From assembly GCA_900315565.1 (NCBI GenBank), contig OMZS01000014.1:95025-159024 (forward strand): a stretch of 64,000 nucleotides of DNA, written 5' to 3'. Both the position numbers and the translations under genes were made by a program. Below the pieces are notes generated by a model. That model ran no database searches. It had not been told where the DNA came from and saw nothing but the letters and a program-made list of their open reading frames with translations. Source of the DNA: an uncultured Prevotellaceae bacterium (lineage in GTDB: Bacteria > Bacteroidota > Bacteroidia > Bacteroidales > Bacteroidaceae). This document shows, piece by piece, positions 52,135-61,604 of this stretch (positions are counted from its first letter, which is position 1; every line of letters starts with the position of its first letter).

Positions 52135-52641
52135 ATGAACACAGAAGAAATAAAACGCTTGCTCGATAAGTACCTCGATGGACAAACCACCGAGGCCGAA
52201 GAACAGCAGCTGCGCGCGAGCCTGGCTGGCGATGTGCCCCAGGAATTGCGTGCCGAGAAAGCCATGTTTGGCGCACTGGCGCAGTTTGAGCAGACGGCCA
52301 CCACGCTGATGGACGAGCGAGTGGCCTCGGCCACCGAGCACCGCATGAGCCGAATGATTGACCAGTGGAACCGGCTGGAAACCGTGCAAAGGCGCAAAAG
52401 CCGCTCGCATGCCATGAAGTGGCTCACCGGCGTGGCTGCGGGCATGCTTGTGCTTGTGGGCGTGAGTTTCTACGCCGGACAAAAGCAGCAACAACAAAGC
52501 CAGGCACAGACCGCTGCAATGCCTCAGGACACTTACAACGATCCGCGCATGGCCTACAAAGAAACCGAAAAAGCCCTGCAGATGCTCTCCGAGAAACTGA
52601 ACCAGGGTATCGAGGAAATGGAAAAAATAAACAACAACTGA
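52135..52641 (+). CDS. Single-pass membrane protein, probable anti-sigma factor
   Basis: The 168-residue protein has a cytoplasmic N-terminal half with LLDKYLDGQTTEAEEQQLRA, a pattern frequent in Bacteroidetes anti-sigma-like proteins. One membrane helix follows (WLTGVAAGMLVLVGVSFYAG, about 97-116), then a Q-rich periplasmic tail and a C-terminal helix (ETEKALQMLSEKLNQGIEEMEKI). It lacks a zinc-binding HxxxCxxC motif. Its position 51 bases after the ECF gene supports an anti-sigma role, which remains inference. Confidence 0.65.
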   Translation: MNTEEIKRLLDKYLDGQTTEAEEQQLRASLAGDVPQELRAEKAMFGALAQFEQTATTLMDERVASATEHRMSRMIDQWNRLETVQRRKSRSHAMKWLTGVAAGMLVLVGVSFYAGQKQQQQSQAQTAAMPQDTYNDPRMAYKETEKALQMLSEKLNQGIEEMEKINNN

Positions 52642-52644
52642 TAT

Positions 52645-53097
52645 ATGAAGAAGATAGCATTCATTGCCTTGCTCATGCTGATGGGCATCACGGCGCGCGG
52701 ACAGGACGCACTGTTCAAAAGCTTTGAGAATGTGAGCGGCGTTTCGACGGTCTATATCTCGAAGTCGCTGCTAAGCATGATGCCGAGCCTGAAAGTAAAC
52801 AACCGCGACTTGGCAAAGATGGCGGGAAAGCTCGACCACATACAGATTCTCAGTGCCGAAAAGGCAAATCTCATCAGCCGCCTGAAAAAACAAACCGCCG
52901 CCACCTACACTACTAAGAACGGCTACGAAGAGGTGATGCGCGCCAATGAGAGCGGGCAGAAAGTGTTTATCTATCAGAAACGTTATAAAAGCGGCAAGCA
53001 CGAGTTTGTGCTCGTCACCGATGCCATGGGGCGCCTCAGCGTGGTGAATATTCTTGGCACCTTGACGCTCAAGGATATTCAGTCGCTAACGAAATAA
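52645..53097 (+). CDS. DUF4252 secreted protein
   Basis: The function is unknown. The 150-residue protein has a signal peptide (IAFIALLMLMGITARGQ) and a small alpha/beta domain with VSGVSTVYISKSLLSMMPSL and VLVTDAMGRLSVVNILGTLTLKDIQSL, typical of DUF4252. The start is three bases after the preceding stop. The trio of ECF sigma factor, membrane protein and DUF4252 recurs in Bacteroidetes, so this may be its target or sensor partner. Confidence 0.83.
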   Translation: MKKIAFIALLMLMGITARGQDALFKSFENVSGVSTVYISKSLLSMMPSLKVNNRDLAKMAGKLDHIQILSAEKANLISRLKKQTAATYTTKNGYEEVMRANESGQKVFIYQKRYKSGKHEFVLVTDAMGRLSVVNILGTLTLKDIQSLTK

Positions 53098-53106
53098 CGG
53101 TAATTT

Positions 53107-53183
53107 GAGTTAGGAGTTAAAAGATAGGAGTTAGGAATTTCTCAATTTGAGACACCTAACTCCTATCTTTTAACTCCTAACTC
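53107..53183. repeat. Perfect 29-bp inverted repeat between convergent genes
   Basis: Bases 53107-53135 are perfectly complementary to 53155-53183; the loop itself contains TCTCA/TGAGA. The arms are built from GTTAGGAG/GATAGGAG units. More CTCCTAAC/CTTAACTC units follow to about 53215. It lies between the DUF4252 gene and the convergent GH26 gene and probably stops both transcripts. Confidence 0.9.
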
Positions 53184-53215
53184 CTAACTCTTAACTCTTA
53201 ATTCTTAACTCCTAA

Positions 53216-54445
53216 CTAAATACTTGGCACTCTTATGGATAGCGGAATCATGTCAACTTGGTCGCGAGAGAGCACTTCGTCGCAGCTCCATGCGCTTTTC
53301 CACCAGTCGATGTTGGCACTACCATGGCTGGTTTCATTGAAAGCACCCGAGTTGGGATTGTTGGTGCGCCCGTAGTCGTACCAGGGCATGAAGAAAAGCC
53401 ACTTGGCACCGGCGTTCCATTGGCTGCTGATAGACGCAATGTTGCCGCACTCGGTAATGGCCACCAACTTGTCGGGACACTGGTTGCTGAGCCACTGGAA
53501 ATAATTGGTGTTGCACTCGTTAGCGTTGCTGACGTTATAGAGGTCGAAACCGACAATATCGACATATTCGTCGCCGGGATACCATTTCATTCCTTCAGAG
53601 AAAGGCTGCATCCAGGCGGCTGCATGCGTCCACATCCAGATGAGATTGTCGAGCCCGGCATCCTCGAAGCGCTGGTACATGATGCGCCAAAGCTCGCAGC
53701 AGGCAGCTGCATCTTTTCCCCACCAGAACCACTGGCCGCCTGCCTCGTGCAGGGGGCGCCACAGCACGGGAATGCCTTTGTCCTTCAGTTTCTTCAGATA
53801 ACCGGCAATCTGGTCGATGTCTTTTATCATCTGTTTGTATTCTGCCGACTGCGGGTCGAAAATCTTGCGAACGTCGAATGTAGTTTGGTTGGAATCGTAA
53901 CCGTAATAGAAAGAATAGTCTTTTTTGTTGTTGGCCAGCACGTTCCAGTGCCACATGGCCGCCACAATACCGCCTGCGTTGTGCCAATCTTCCACCACTT
54001 GGGTGTTGGAATAGTCAATCCAGCTGCCCGGCCATGAGAAAGGATGGTGGATGAAGTCGAAACAGTTGATAGCTGGCCAGCGGCCCGTATGCTTGTAAAC
54101 CCACTGCGCCTCGTTGATATTCCAGTTGACATTGGCCATGGCACCCGAAAGGATTTTCTTGCCATAAATGCTGCAAAGGTAATCGAAAAGCTGTTGGGCT
54201 TCTTTTGAGCGGTTGACAGGGCGAGTGGTGCCGTAGGCTTTAGCCGCCTCGGCCTGTGAGGTGGCATTGGCGTTATTGCTGTTGGCTGGGTCGGTTCTTT
54301 TTTCATTCAGGGAAGAAACGTCCTCAGGCAGTTCTTCTACATATTTCTCTGTACACGACAACACCCCCATAAAAGAGATAATGAGGAATAAAAAAGACAG
54401 AGGATGCAAGCGCTGCACCCTCTGTTTGTTGAATAGCATATTCAT
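53216..54445 (-). CDS. Lipoprotein beta-mannanase, glycoside hydrolase family 26
   Basis: GH26 enzymes hydrolyse beta-1,4-mannans (a few act on other beta-glycans). The 409-residue protein has a lipoprotein signal ending in MGVLSC, then an S/N/E-rich linker. The (beta/alpha)8 barrel has LSGAMANVNWN, FDFIHHPFSWPG, the acid/base Glu in WRPLHEAGGQWFWWG and the nucleophile Glu in LVAITECGNI. All key residues are present. It lies 77 bases after the GH5 gene on the same strand, so mannan or glucomannan is a likely substrate for the pair. Confidence 0.9.
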   Translation of the reverse strand: MNMLFNKQRVQRLHPLSFLFLIISFMGVLSCTEKYVEELPEDVSSLNEKRTDPANSNNANATSQAEAAKAYGTTRPVNRSKEAQQLFDYLCSIYGKKILSGAMANVNWNINEAQWVYKHTGRWPAINCFDFIHHPFSWPGSWIDYSNTQVVEDWHNAGGIVAAMWHWNVLANNKKDYSFYYGYDSNQTTFDVRKIFDPQSAEYKQMIKDIDQIAGYLKKLKDKGIPVLWRPLHEAGGQWFWWGKDAAACCELWRIMYQRFEDAGLDNLIWMWTHAAAWMQPFSEGMKWYPGDEYVDIVGFDLYNVSNANECNTNYFQWLSNQCPDKLVAITECGNIASISSQWNAGAKWLFFMPWYDYGRTNNPNSGAFNETSHGSANIDWWKSAWSCDEVLSRDQVDMIPLSIRVPSI

Positions 54446-54522
54446 AGTTTTTAGAATTTGTAGTTTTATGATGACTCAACATTGTTATTACATATGCTTC
54501 CGTGGTGATGGCACCTGCATGC

Positions 54523-55479
54523 TTACGGATTGTATTTCAGCAGCAGACCTTTCACCAGTCTGCCGTATTTCTTAATCACATCTTCTGGCCAAGGACCAGT
54601 GGCATTGGCACGCGGCAGAAGCATGGAGCAGGTTTCGTCCTTGTCGGAAACCGACCAGCAAACCCAGCTCACCTTGTTCTTTTCCATGCGGTCAACCCAC
54701 TGCTGTTCCGACTCGGCGTCCAGCCGCCCGTTGCCCGAAGCCTCACAAGCTCCCGACTCCGAAACAAACACAGGAACACCGGCCTTTACGGCATCTTCCA
54801 TGCGCTGGCGGAGATATTCGCCATGTGTGGCAGCATAGAAGTGGACGGTGTACATCAGGTTGCTGATGCCCTTCACGGGGTCGGCGGTTACCAGCTGAAT
54901 GTCCTGGTCCCAATGCGGGCAGCCCATCAGAATTACGTTGTCAGGGTCGTACTTGCGTATTTCCGAACTGACGGCCTGACAGTATTCTTTCAGGCTTTCC
55001 CAACTGTCTTCCACTGGCTCGTTGTAGAGTTCGTAGATGACGTGCGGATACTTGCCGTATTTTTTCGCCATGCGGCCAAAAAACTCAATAGCTTTTTGGG
55101 TGAGCATCTCGTGTGAGTGCCAGTCGATGATGACATACACATTGTTTTTGATGGCTGCCTCGACCACGGTTTCAATGCACTTGATGGCAAACTCGGGGTT
55201 ATCCTGATAATTGTCCTCAACGGTGCTGACACCCATGGCAGCGCGGATGACGGTGGCATGCCAGTCGTTTTTCAAGGTCTTGACGGCTTTCTTGTTGTAG
55301 AATCTGGGCCAGATGTTGTGCCAACCGAAACTGACACCGCGCAAAACGATGGGATTGCCTTGTTGGTCGCACAGTTGGGTGCCTTTCACTTGCAGTTGTC
55401 CCCACTGCTTCACGGGGTCTGCGGCGTATGCACCGGCAATGGCCAGTGTCAATACCAAGGTAAATAATAGTTTTTTCAT
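54523..55479 (-). CDS. Secreted glycoside hydrolase family 5 (subfamily 2-like) endoglucanase
   Basis: GH5 enzymes cut beta-1,4-glucans or mannans. The 318-residue protein has a signal peptide (LLFTLVLTLAIAGAYA). A catalytic barrel follows immediately, with VLRGVSFGWHN, IIDWHSHE, the acid/base Glu in VIYELYNEPVEDSW, YTVHFYAATHG and the nucleophile Glu in VFVSESGACEASG, and a tryptophan near the end (VSWVCWSVSDK). The pattern fits GH5_2 cellulases. There is no carbohydrate-binding module. It starts 45 bases after cdsA, with no visible promoter, so read-through from the cdsA cluster is possible. Confidence 0.9.
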   Translation of the reverse strand: MKKLLFTLVLTLAIAGAYAADPVKQWGQLQVKGTQLCDQQGNPIVLRGVSFGWHNIWPRFYNKKAVKTLKNDWHATVIRAAMGVSTVEDNYQDNPEFAIKCIETVVEAAIKNNVYVIIDWHSHEMLTQKAIEFFGRMAKKYGKYPHVIYELYNEPVEDSWESLKEYCQAVSSEIRKYDPDNVILMGCPHWDQDIQLVTADPVKGISNLMYTVHFYAATHGEYLRQRMEDAVKAGVPVFVSESGACEASGNGRLDAESEQQWVDRMEKNKVSWVCWSVSDKDETCSMLLPRANATGPWPEDVIKKYGRLVKGLLLKYNP

Positions 55480-55524
55480 GATGTGATTATAATGATTGAG
55501 TTAGTGGCCGTAATTTCTGAAGTC

Positions 55525-56367
55525 CTAAAACATGGAAATGATGTGGAGATAGATTACGGCGGCCGGAATTGCCATGAGCGACGAGTCAAAACGGTCGAGC
55601 ATGCCTCCATGGCCCGGCAGAATGTTGCCGCTGTCCTTGATGCCCAACGTGCGTTTGAATAGACTCTCAACCAGGTCGCCCCAAGTGCCAAACACCACGA
55701 CGGTCAGTCCAAGTCCCATCCACCCGAGCGGTGAGAGTTGAGCGGTGACGGGCGAAATCTGACTGATGATGTAGGCGGCAATGAGAACAAACACAGCACC
55801 GCCGATGCTTCCTTCCCAGCTCTTGCCCGGACTAATGCGCGGAAACAGTTTATGCTTGCCCAAGAGCGAGCCTGCGCAATAGGCACCCGTGTCGTTGGTC
55901 CAAAGGAAGATGAACAGGCTGAGCGGTATGACGTAGTTGAAGTGAATCTGCCCGTCGGCAGCTCCCATGAAAGCCAGCACGTTGATAAGTGAGAAAGGCA
56001 GGGCGATATACATCTGCGAGAGCATGCTGTAAGCCCAGTTGTTGATGGGGTTGGGGGCTTTGGTGTAGAGTTCGCTGATAAACAGATAGACTATCGTGAA
56101 CAGATAGGCAAAGAATATGGCCGAAGGCACCATGCCGCAACAGTAGCCATAAACGGCCAGGAATAGGAACACGCCTGCCACTGTACAAATGGAACGGTTG
56201 ACGGTGGTGTTCTCCACATGCTCGTTGACGAGTCCCGTATATTCCCAGATGGTAAGCCCTGTAACGAGTGCAAAAAGCACTGCCATGGCTATCGGGTCCA
56301 AGAAACAGGTTACGATGGCTGCAACGAAAAACACGCCTGTAATGGCTCTTACAATGAGATTTTTCAT
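55525..56367 (-). CDS. cdsA: Phosphatidate cytidylyltransferase
   Basis: CdsA makes CDP-diacylglycerol, the precursor of all phospholipids, in the inner membrane. The 280-residue protein has multiple hydrophobic helices and the CdsA blocks: WTNDTGAYCAGSLLGKHKLFPRISPGKSWEGSIGG, then FGTWGDLVESLFKRTLGIKDSGNILPGHGGMLDRFDS, the family signature. Its start overlaps the ftsH stop by four bases. Confidence 0.93.
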   Translation of the reverse strand: MKNLIVRAITGVFFVAAIVTCFLDPIAMAVLFALVTGLTIWEYTGLVNEHVENTTVNRSICTVAGVFLFLAVYGYCCGMVPSAIFFAYLFTIVYLFISELYTKAPNPINNWAYSMLSQMYIALPFSLINVLAFMGAADGQIHFNYVIPLSLFIFLWTNDTGAYCAGSLLGKHKLFPRISPGKSWEGSIGGAVFVLIAAYIISQISPVTAQLSPLGWMGLGLTVVVFGTWGDLVESLFKRTLGIKDSGNILPGHGGMLDRFDSSLMAIPAAVIYLHIISMF

Positions 56368-58418
56368 GCCTTTCCTCCTTCCTTATTGTCGTCATTGGGC
56401 TGAGGTGCCTGGTTCTTCGCTTCCAGGTTCTTTTGCTCTTTCTCTTGCTGTTCAAGCTCCTCGGCTCGTTTGCGTGCCATTTCCTCGGCCATGGCGCGCT
56501 GGTTCTCTTCAATAATCTCCTGCGAGCGGCTTATCCACGGGCGCTTGCCGAAGATGCGCTCCACGTCCTCGGTGTAAATCACCTCGCGCGCAATGAGCAG
56601 CTCGGCCAGCTGATTGTGGCCTTCGGCATGCTCGGTGAGTATCTGCTTGGCACGATCGTACTGCTCGTTGATCATCTTGAGCACTTCCTCGTCCATGATG
56701 CGGGCGGTGGTTTCTGAGTATGGTTTTTGGAAACCGTACTCCTGGTTGTTGTAATAGCAGATGTTGGGCAGACGGTCACCCATGCCGGCGTAGGCTATCA
56801 TGCCGTAGGCACTCTTCGTGGCTCGTTCCAGGTCGTTGGTGGCACCGGTAGAAATATGTCCAATAAACAGTTCCTCGGCTGCACGGCCACCCAATAGAGA
56901 GCACATCTCGTCGAGCAGCTGCTCTTTGGTGGTGATTTGTCGCTCCTCGGGCAAATACCAGGCGGCGCCCAATGCACGTCCGCGGGGCACGATGGTCACC
57001 TTAACCAGGGGTGCGGCATGCTCGCAGAACCACGAGATGGTGGCATGGCCGGCCTCGTGCAGGGCTATGCTGCGCTTTTCGTCGGCAGTCATCACCTTGG
57101 TTTTCTTCTCTAGTCCGCCAATGATGCGGTCAACAGCATCAAGGAAATCCTGCTTGCACACCGACTCGCCGTTGCGGCGGGCGGCTATCAGCGCAGCCTC
57201 GTTGCACACATTGGCAATGTCGGCTCCCGAGAATCCCGGAGTCTGTCGGGCAAGGAAATCAATGTCGAGCGTATTGTCGGTCTTCAGCGGGCGCAGGTGC
57301 ACCTGGAAAATCTCCTTGCGCTCGGCCAGGTCGGGCAGGTCAACATGTATTTCGCGGTCGAAACGGCCAGCGCGTAGCAGGGCCGAGTCGAGCATATCCA
57401 CACGGTTGGTGGCAGCCAGAATAATCACACCGCTATTTGTACCAAAGCCGTCCATTTCGGTGAGCAGGGCATTCAGTGTGTTCTCGCGCTCGTCGTTGCC
57501 GCCCATAGAGGGGTTTTTCGAGCGGGCGCGGCCCACGGCGTCAATCTCGTCGATGAAGATGATGCAGGGCGATTTCTCCTTGGCCTGACGGAAAAGGTCG
57601 CGGACACGGCTGGCACCCACACCCACAAACATCTCCACAAAGTCACTGCCGCTCATCGAGAAGAAGGGCACACCGGCCTCGCCGGCAACAGCCTTGGCCA
57701 GCAGCGTCTTTCCCGTTCCCGGAGGTCCCACGAGCAGCGCGCCCTTGGGAATCTTACCACCCAGGTCGGTGTATTTCTGCGGATTTTTCAGAAACTCCAC
57801 AATCTCCTGTATCTCCTGCTTGGCGCCAGCCTGTCCGGCCACGTCCTTGAACGTGATGCCCAGGTCGCCGCCCTTCTCATACATCTTGGCCTTGCTCTTG
57901 CCCACGCTGAACACACCGCCAGCTCCTCCACCGCTGCCCATGCGGTTCATCAGGAATATCATGAACATCACAAACAGCACCAGCGGGGCAACGTTGATGA
58001 GCAAATTCATAAAGTCGTTGCCCTTCTTGTTGTCGTAACTGAAGTCGCCGCTGAACTTTCCGGCCTCTTTCTGAGCCACCAAAAATTCTTCCAGCTTATC
58101 AACCGAACCAAACTCAACGGTCAGATAGGGGTCGGGGCCCACTTCCTTGGCAGAAGCTTTGAAAACCTCGCGAATATGCTCTGGCTTTACAAACATCTGG
58201 AGCGTACCCTCCGACTTGTTCACCACCACTTTCGAGGCATAGCCCTGTCCAACAAATATTTTAAAGTTGTTGTAGGAAGCTGTTTTCCCTACACTTCCAC
58301 CCACTTGCTTGTCGCTCATGAAGTAGAACGACAACAGGGCAATAATCACCAGGCCGTAAATCCACGTCATGTTGAATTTCGGCATCTTGGGATTGTTGTT
58401 ATCTTGTTTCTGATTCAT
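56364..58418 (-). CDS. ftsH: ATP-dependent membrane metalloprotease FtsH
   Basis: FtsH degrades misfolded membrane proteins and some regulators. The 684-residue protein has an N-terminal membrane helix ([16 protein letters not shown]), a periplasmic domain and a second helix ([18 protein letters not shown]). The AAA+ module has Walker A GPPGTGKT, Walker [12 protein letters not shown], and [15 protein letters not shown] as the second region of homology. The zinc protease site is HEAGH. The C-terminus is a Q/E/A-rich tail. It lies between rsfS and cdsA, the usual Bacteroidales order. Confidence 0.96.
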   Translation of the reverse strand: MNQKQDNNNPKMPKFNMTWIYGLVIIALLSFYFMSDKQVGGSVGKTASYNNFKIFVGQGYASKVVVNKSEGTLQMFVKPEHIREVFKASAKEVGPDPYLTVEFGSVDKLEEFLVAQKEAGKFSGDFSYDNKKGNDFMNLLINVAPLVLFVMFMIFLMNRMGSGGGAGGVFSVGKSKAKMYEKGGDLGITFKDVAGQAGAKQEIQEIVEFLKNPQKYTDLGGKIPKGALLVGPPGTGKTLLAKAVAGEAGVPFFSMSGSDFVEMFVGVGASRVRDLFRQAKEKSPCIIFIDEIDAVGRARSKNPSMGGNDERENTLNALLTEMDGFGTNSGVIILAATNRVDMLDSALLRAGRFDREIHVDLPDLAERKEIFQVHLRPLKTDNTLDIDFLARQTPGFSGADIANVCNEAALIAARRNGESVCKQDFLDAVDRIIGGLEKKTKVMTADEKRSIALHEAGHATISWFCEHAAPLVKVTIVPRGRALGAAWYLPEERQITTKEQLLDEMCSLLGGRAAEELFIGHISTGATNDLERATKSAYGMIAYAGMGDRLPNICYYNNQEYGFQKPYSETTARIMDEEVLKMINEQYDRAKQILTEHAEGHNQLAELLIAREVIYTEDVERIFGKRPWISRSQEIIEENQRAMAEEMARKRAEELEQQEKEQKNLEAKNQAPQPNDDNKEGGKA

Positions 58419-58436
58419 CTTTGTTTACATCATTAT

Positions 58437-58796
58437 TCAATACTCGTCGGGAATTTCTGTCTGCTTGGCATCCTGCCAGAGAGTCTCCAGATTATAGTAT
58501 TCGCGCACGTCGGGCAAAAATACATGTACCATCACATCTACATAATCCATGGCCACCCACTGGGCGTTCTCAAGCCCCACCACCTTGATGGGTTTTTCGC
58601 CCGTGTTCAGGCGGGCAAACTCTTCCACCGATTCGGTAATTGCCTCCACCTGCGTGGGTGAGTTGCCTTGGCAAATGACGAAATACTTGCAGATGGCACC
58701 GTCGAGGCCCGTCAGGTCGGCGACGATGATTCTAGAACCTTTCTTTTCTTGGATACCTTTAACTATAGTGTCGGTCAGTTTCTTGATTTCTTCCAT
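58437..58796 (-). CDS. rsfS: Ribosomal silencing factor RsfS
   Basis: RsfS binds protein L14 of the large subunit and blocks subunit joining when nutrients run low. The 119 residues match the family, with IIVADLTGLDGAICKYFVICQGNSPTQVEAI, WVAMDYVDVMVHVFLPDVREYYNLETLW and the C-terminal DAKQTEIPDEY. It heads the rsfS-ftsH-cdsA cluster, 18 bases before ftsH, with a TACCTTTG box upstream. Confidence 0.93.
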   Translation of the reverse strand: MEEIKKLTDTIVKGIQEKKGSRIIVADLTGLDGAICKYFVICQGNSPTQVEAITESVEEFARLNTGEKPIKVVGLENAQWVAMDYVDVMVHVFLPDVREYYNLETLWQDAKQTEIPDEY

Positions 58797-58820
58797 TCAA
58801 TACTTTATTATTTTAGCATA

Positions 58821-58828
58821 CAAAGGTA
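58821..58828 (-). promoter_or_regulatory. Putative -7 box for rsfS-ftsH-cdsA
   Basis: Minus-strand TACCTTTG lies 25 bases before the rsfS start; no clear -33 box. Confidence 0.55.
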
Positions 58829-58889
58829 CACCTAATTCTCCGAATTACGTAAAAAATCAATGTTTATTTGTGTTTTTTTTGCGAAAATG

Positions 58890-58920
58890 TTTGGCAGTTC
58901 AAAAAAAAGCAGTACCTTTG
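58890..58920 (+). promoter_or_regulatory. Promoter of tRNA-Gln
   Basis: TTTG at 58890-58893 and TACCTTTG at 58913-58920 are separated by 19 bases, a full consensus, 43 bases before the tRNA. Confidence 0.75.
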
Positions 58921-58963
58921 CATCCGCTAATCAGGTCGTCAGGCCGACGACGAGAGCATATTT

Positions 58964-59034
58964 TGGGGTATGGTGTAATGGTAACACTGCAGATTCTGGT
59001 CCTGCCTTTCCTGGTTCGAGTCCGGGTACCCCAA
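58964..59034 (+). tRNA. tRNA-Gln (anticodon CTG)
   Basis: The acceptor stem TGGGGTA pairs with TACCCCA, with discriminator A at 59034; CCA is not encoded. The T arm reads CCTGGTTCGAGTCCGG. The anticodon loop TTCTGGT gives CTG, reading CAG glutamine codons. The anticodon stem has an A-C mismatch at its loop end (positions 31-39). It is monocistronic, with its own promoter and terminator. Confidence 0.92.
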
Positions 59035-59039
59035 CAAAA

Positions 59040-59072
59040 AACCAATCACTTAGCAAGGTGATTGGTTTTTTT
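59040..59072 (+). terminator. Bidirectional terminator after tRNA-Gln
   Basis: A perfect 10-bp stem (59040-59049 with 59058-59067) has T residues after it on the plus strand and a shorter T run on the minus strand. It serves the tRNA and probably the convergent DUF4421 gene, whose stop is six bases away. Confidence 0.9.
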
Positions 59073-59077
59073 GTTGC

Positions 59078-60061
59078 TTATAGGCGCAGGCCGAAGAATG
59101 TGCGTACGCGCCATTTGATGTTATGCACGGTGAGGTTGTCCTCGTGGCCAATGTTGGTGAAGTTGAACACCATCGAGAGGCCCGCGAACTTGTTGCTCCA
59201 CTGGCGCACTACAGCTCCGCGGCCGGTGATGATGACTTCGGGGAAATGGTAGTGCAGGGGCACACGGGTGTCGCCGATGGTCATTGAAGTCTTGCTATAG
59301 ACAATGAATGTGGGCAGCGCGGATATATGGAGCAGCCAGCCTTGCGCGGGCACATAGTTGTAGCCATAACCGCCACCGATGCCGATATTCGTCATCTTTA
59401 AATTCATTTCCTGGTTCCAGTCAGCGTCTGGCCGAGGCTGGAGCGTGGCATGCTGACCCTGGCCCGATGCTGCCAACAGGAAACTGCCTGCTGAGCGCCG
59501 CTGGATGTAGCTTTGCGTGAAGGCGGCGGGATAGGAAAAGCGGCGGCTGTTGAACACGTAGAAAGCATTCAGATTGAGTGTTTTCACCTTCAGCAGGTCG
59601 GCGGGTAGGGTGATGCGCTCCATGCCCTCATGGTCGTGCCATCCCGTAAAGTTTTGTGCGTTCTGGTAAATAATGTCAAAACCGAAACGCCTGCCATACG
59701 AGTTGAAATTGATCTCGAAGTCGCGGTATTTGCCCAGCAGCTTAGCAGGATTGAGTGCCCCGCTGAGCGAGAATCCCAAGTAGCTGACGGCCGCGCTGAG
59801 TGTTGCTTTGTAGTCGGCCTTCATCTCTGAGTTGAAGTGCTGACCGTTGTCAATTCCCTCTGCCTCGATCTTAGCCCCCGAAATGTTGACTCGTCCCAAA
59901 ATGGTCCATTTTGTTTTGGGACGTGTGATATAAGCTGTGTCAATGTCGCCTTTACGATAGTTCTCGGTCAGTTTTCTGTCAATGCGTTGCAACAGGTTTT
60001 GTGCTGACGAGGCTGAGGGGATAAAAAGAAAAGATAAAAAGAATAATGCATAATTCATCAT
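59078..60061 (-). CDS. DUF4421 outer-membrane-like protein
   Basis: The function is unknown. From 60061 the protein has 327 residues, with a signal-like start MMNYALFFLSFLFIPSASSAQ, followed by alternating strands typical of an outer-membrane barrel (LGFSLSGALNP, FEINFNSYGRRFGFDIIYQ, GIGGGYGYNYVPAQGWLLHISALPTFIVY). The family is confined to Bacteroidetes. The frame stays open to 60145, but the added residues (28) are encoded by AT-rich repeat DNA, so I prefer the internal start. Confidence 0.75.
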   Translation of the reverse strand: MMNYALFFLSFLFIPSASSAQNLLQRIDRKLTENYRKGDIDTAYITRPKTKWTILGRVNISGAKIEAEGIDNGQHFNSEMKADYKATLSAAVSYLGFSLSGALNPAKLLGKYRDFEINFNSYGRRFGFDIIYQNAQNFTGWHDHEGMERITLPADLLKVKTLNLNAFYVFNSRRFSYPAAFTQSYIQRRSAGSFLLAASGQGQHATLQPRPDADWNQEMNLKMTNIGIGGGYGYNYVPAQGWLLHISALPTFIVYSKTSMTIGDTRVPLHYHFPEVIITGRGAVVRQWSNKFAGLSMVFNFTNIGHEDNLTVHNIKWRVRTFFGLRL

Positions 60062-60121
60062 GAAGAATCTGTAGAATCTTGAACCTGGTTTTCGGGTGTT
60101 TGGTGTTTTCGCTAAATTCTT

Positions 60122-60183
60122 CATGATGAATGATGCATTATTCATTATGCATTATTAATTAAGCATTATGCATTATGCATTAT
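60122..60183. repeat. GCATTAT repeat downstream of the efflux gene
   Basis: Several GCATTAT and TTCATTAT units are arranged head to tail and reach the end of the outer-membrane gene. The inverse form flanks the other end of that gene. Confidence 0.65.
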
Positions 60184-61604
60184 TTCGTGGCTCCACCGAG
60201 GGCAATGTAGAGGGCGATGACGGCCTTGGCGCCGTTATACATGTTGGAAGCCTCGCTCAGCTGAGCGTTGAGCAGGCTCTCTTGGGCGGTGAGCACCTCA
60301 AGATAGTTGGCCTTTCCGTTGTCCATCAGTTCGTGCGTACCGGTGTAGGCTTCGTGGAGCACTTCCACCTGACGGTGGTAGTACTGGTGCTTTTCGCGGG
60401 CTGCCTGACAGTCGGCCAGTGCCTCGTTCACCTGGTTGCCGGCGTCGATGACCGTCTGCACATACTTGCGCTGCAGGTCTTGCTGCGTCAGCTGGTTGAT
60501 GGTCAGGTTGGCCTTAAGTCTGCCACGGGCGAAGATGGGCTGTGTGAGCGATGCTACGGCGTTGAGCAGAATTTTGCCAGGGTTCACCACCATCGAGCCG
60601 GCGCTGTTGGTCCATCCGGCCACACCCTGCAAGGTGATGCCTGGGTAGAAGGCGGCGCGGGCGGCCTGTGTGTTGTAGAAGGCTTCCTCCATGGCATGGT
60701 CGGCCAGGCGGATGTCGGGGCGGTGCTTGAGCAGCAGGGCAGGTACACCCGTTTTGAGGAACTGGGTGTCGAACATGCGCTGGCCGGTATCGCCCTTTGC
60801 ATCTGGATGATGCAGCGCCGAAGTGCCCCACTTGTTGCGCTCAATGTGCTGAGGCGCAAAGGCCAGCAGGCGGCAGATGGCGTTTTCCACGCCGCGTATG
60901 TTACGCCGTGTATCCACAATCTGAGTTTTCACGTTGAGGTACGACGACTCCATCTGGTTGACGGCTGTAGAATAGATCTTTCCGTTTTCCCACAACGTCT
61001 TTTCCGTCTCGAGCGAAGCGTTCCACAGACTGTCGGTGGCAGTCAGAATCTCCAGTTGGCGGTCGAGCAGCTGCAGCATGTAGTACTGCTGGGCCACGGT
61101 GGAGATGAGGTTGGCACGTATAATCTCCTCGCGCACCTGCGCCTGCAGCAGCACAGCCTCGGAGGCGCGCTTCTGGTTGGTGATGGAACCGAAGGCATCG
61201 ATGTCCATGCTCAGCTGCAGCGGCAGATTGTAGGTTTTGCTTACGGGGCCAAAGTCAAAGCTCGACACGGTGCCTTGCGGACCAAAGTAGAGCGACGGCA
61301 GGTAGGCCATGCGGGCTGCGCGCAGCGAAGCCTCCGACTTCTCGATGGCGATGCAGGCCGAGTTGAGGTCGGTGTTGCGCACCAGAGCCGTGTCGATGAG
61401 CTGCTGCAACAGCGGGTCGCTGAAGAACTCGCGCCACGAAAATTCGGCCAGCGACGCACCGTCGGTAGCCGCATTGACGTCGGGACTCGTTCCGTAAGCG
61501 TCAGCAGGAACAGTTGCTTTCGACTCGTATTTCTCGAAAGTGCCACAGGCCGTGAGCACGAGGCTCACGGCTGCTGCGGCCATTATTTTCAAACGTATCT
61601 TCAT
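60180..61604 (-). CDS. TolC-type outer-membrane efflux lipoprotein
   Basis: This is the outer-membrane channel of a tripartite efflux pump (NodT/OprM type). The 474-residue protein has a lipoprotein signal ending in VLTAC (Cys20). Then it shows the two repeated helical-hairpin halves of the OEP family: DPLLQQLIDTALVRNTDLNSACIAI, RPDIRLADHAMEEAFYNTQAARAAFYPGITLQGVAG and YLEVLTAQESLLNAQL. The partner RND pump and membrane-fusion genes are not in the window; they could only lie elsewhere, since the upstream neighbour is a 58-residue peptide gene. Confidence 0.9.
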   Translation of the reverse strand: MKIRLKIMAAAAVSLVLTACGTFEKYESKATVPADAYGTSPDVNAATDGASLAEFSWREFFSDPLLQQLIDTALVRNTDLNSACIAIEKSEASLRAARMAYLPSLYFGPQGTVSSFDFGPVSKTYNLPLQLSMDIDAFGSITNQKRASEAVLLQAQVREEIIRANLISTVAQQYYMLQLLDRQLEILTATDSLWNASLETEKTLWENGKIYSTAVNQMESSYLNVKTQIVDTRRNIRGVENAICRLLAFAPQHIERNKWGTSALHHPDAKGDTGQRMFDTQFLKTGVPALLLKHRPDIRLADHAMEEAFYNTQAARAAFYPGITLQGVAGWTNSAGSMVVNPGKILLNAVASLTQPIFARGRLKANLTINQLTQQDLQRKYVQTVIDAGNQVNEALADCQAAREKHQYYHRQVEVLHEAYTGTHELMDNGKANYLEVLTAQESLLNAQLSEASNMYNGAKAVIALYIALGGATK

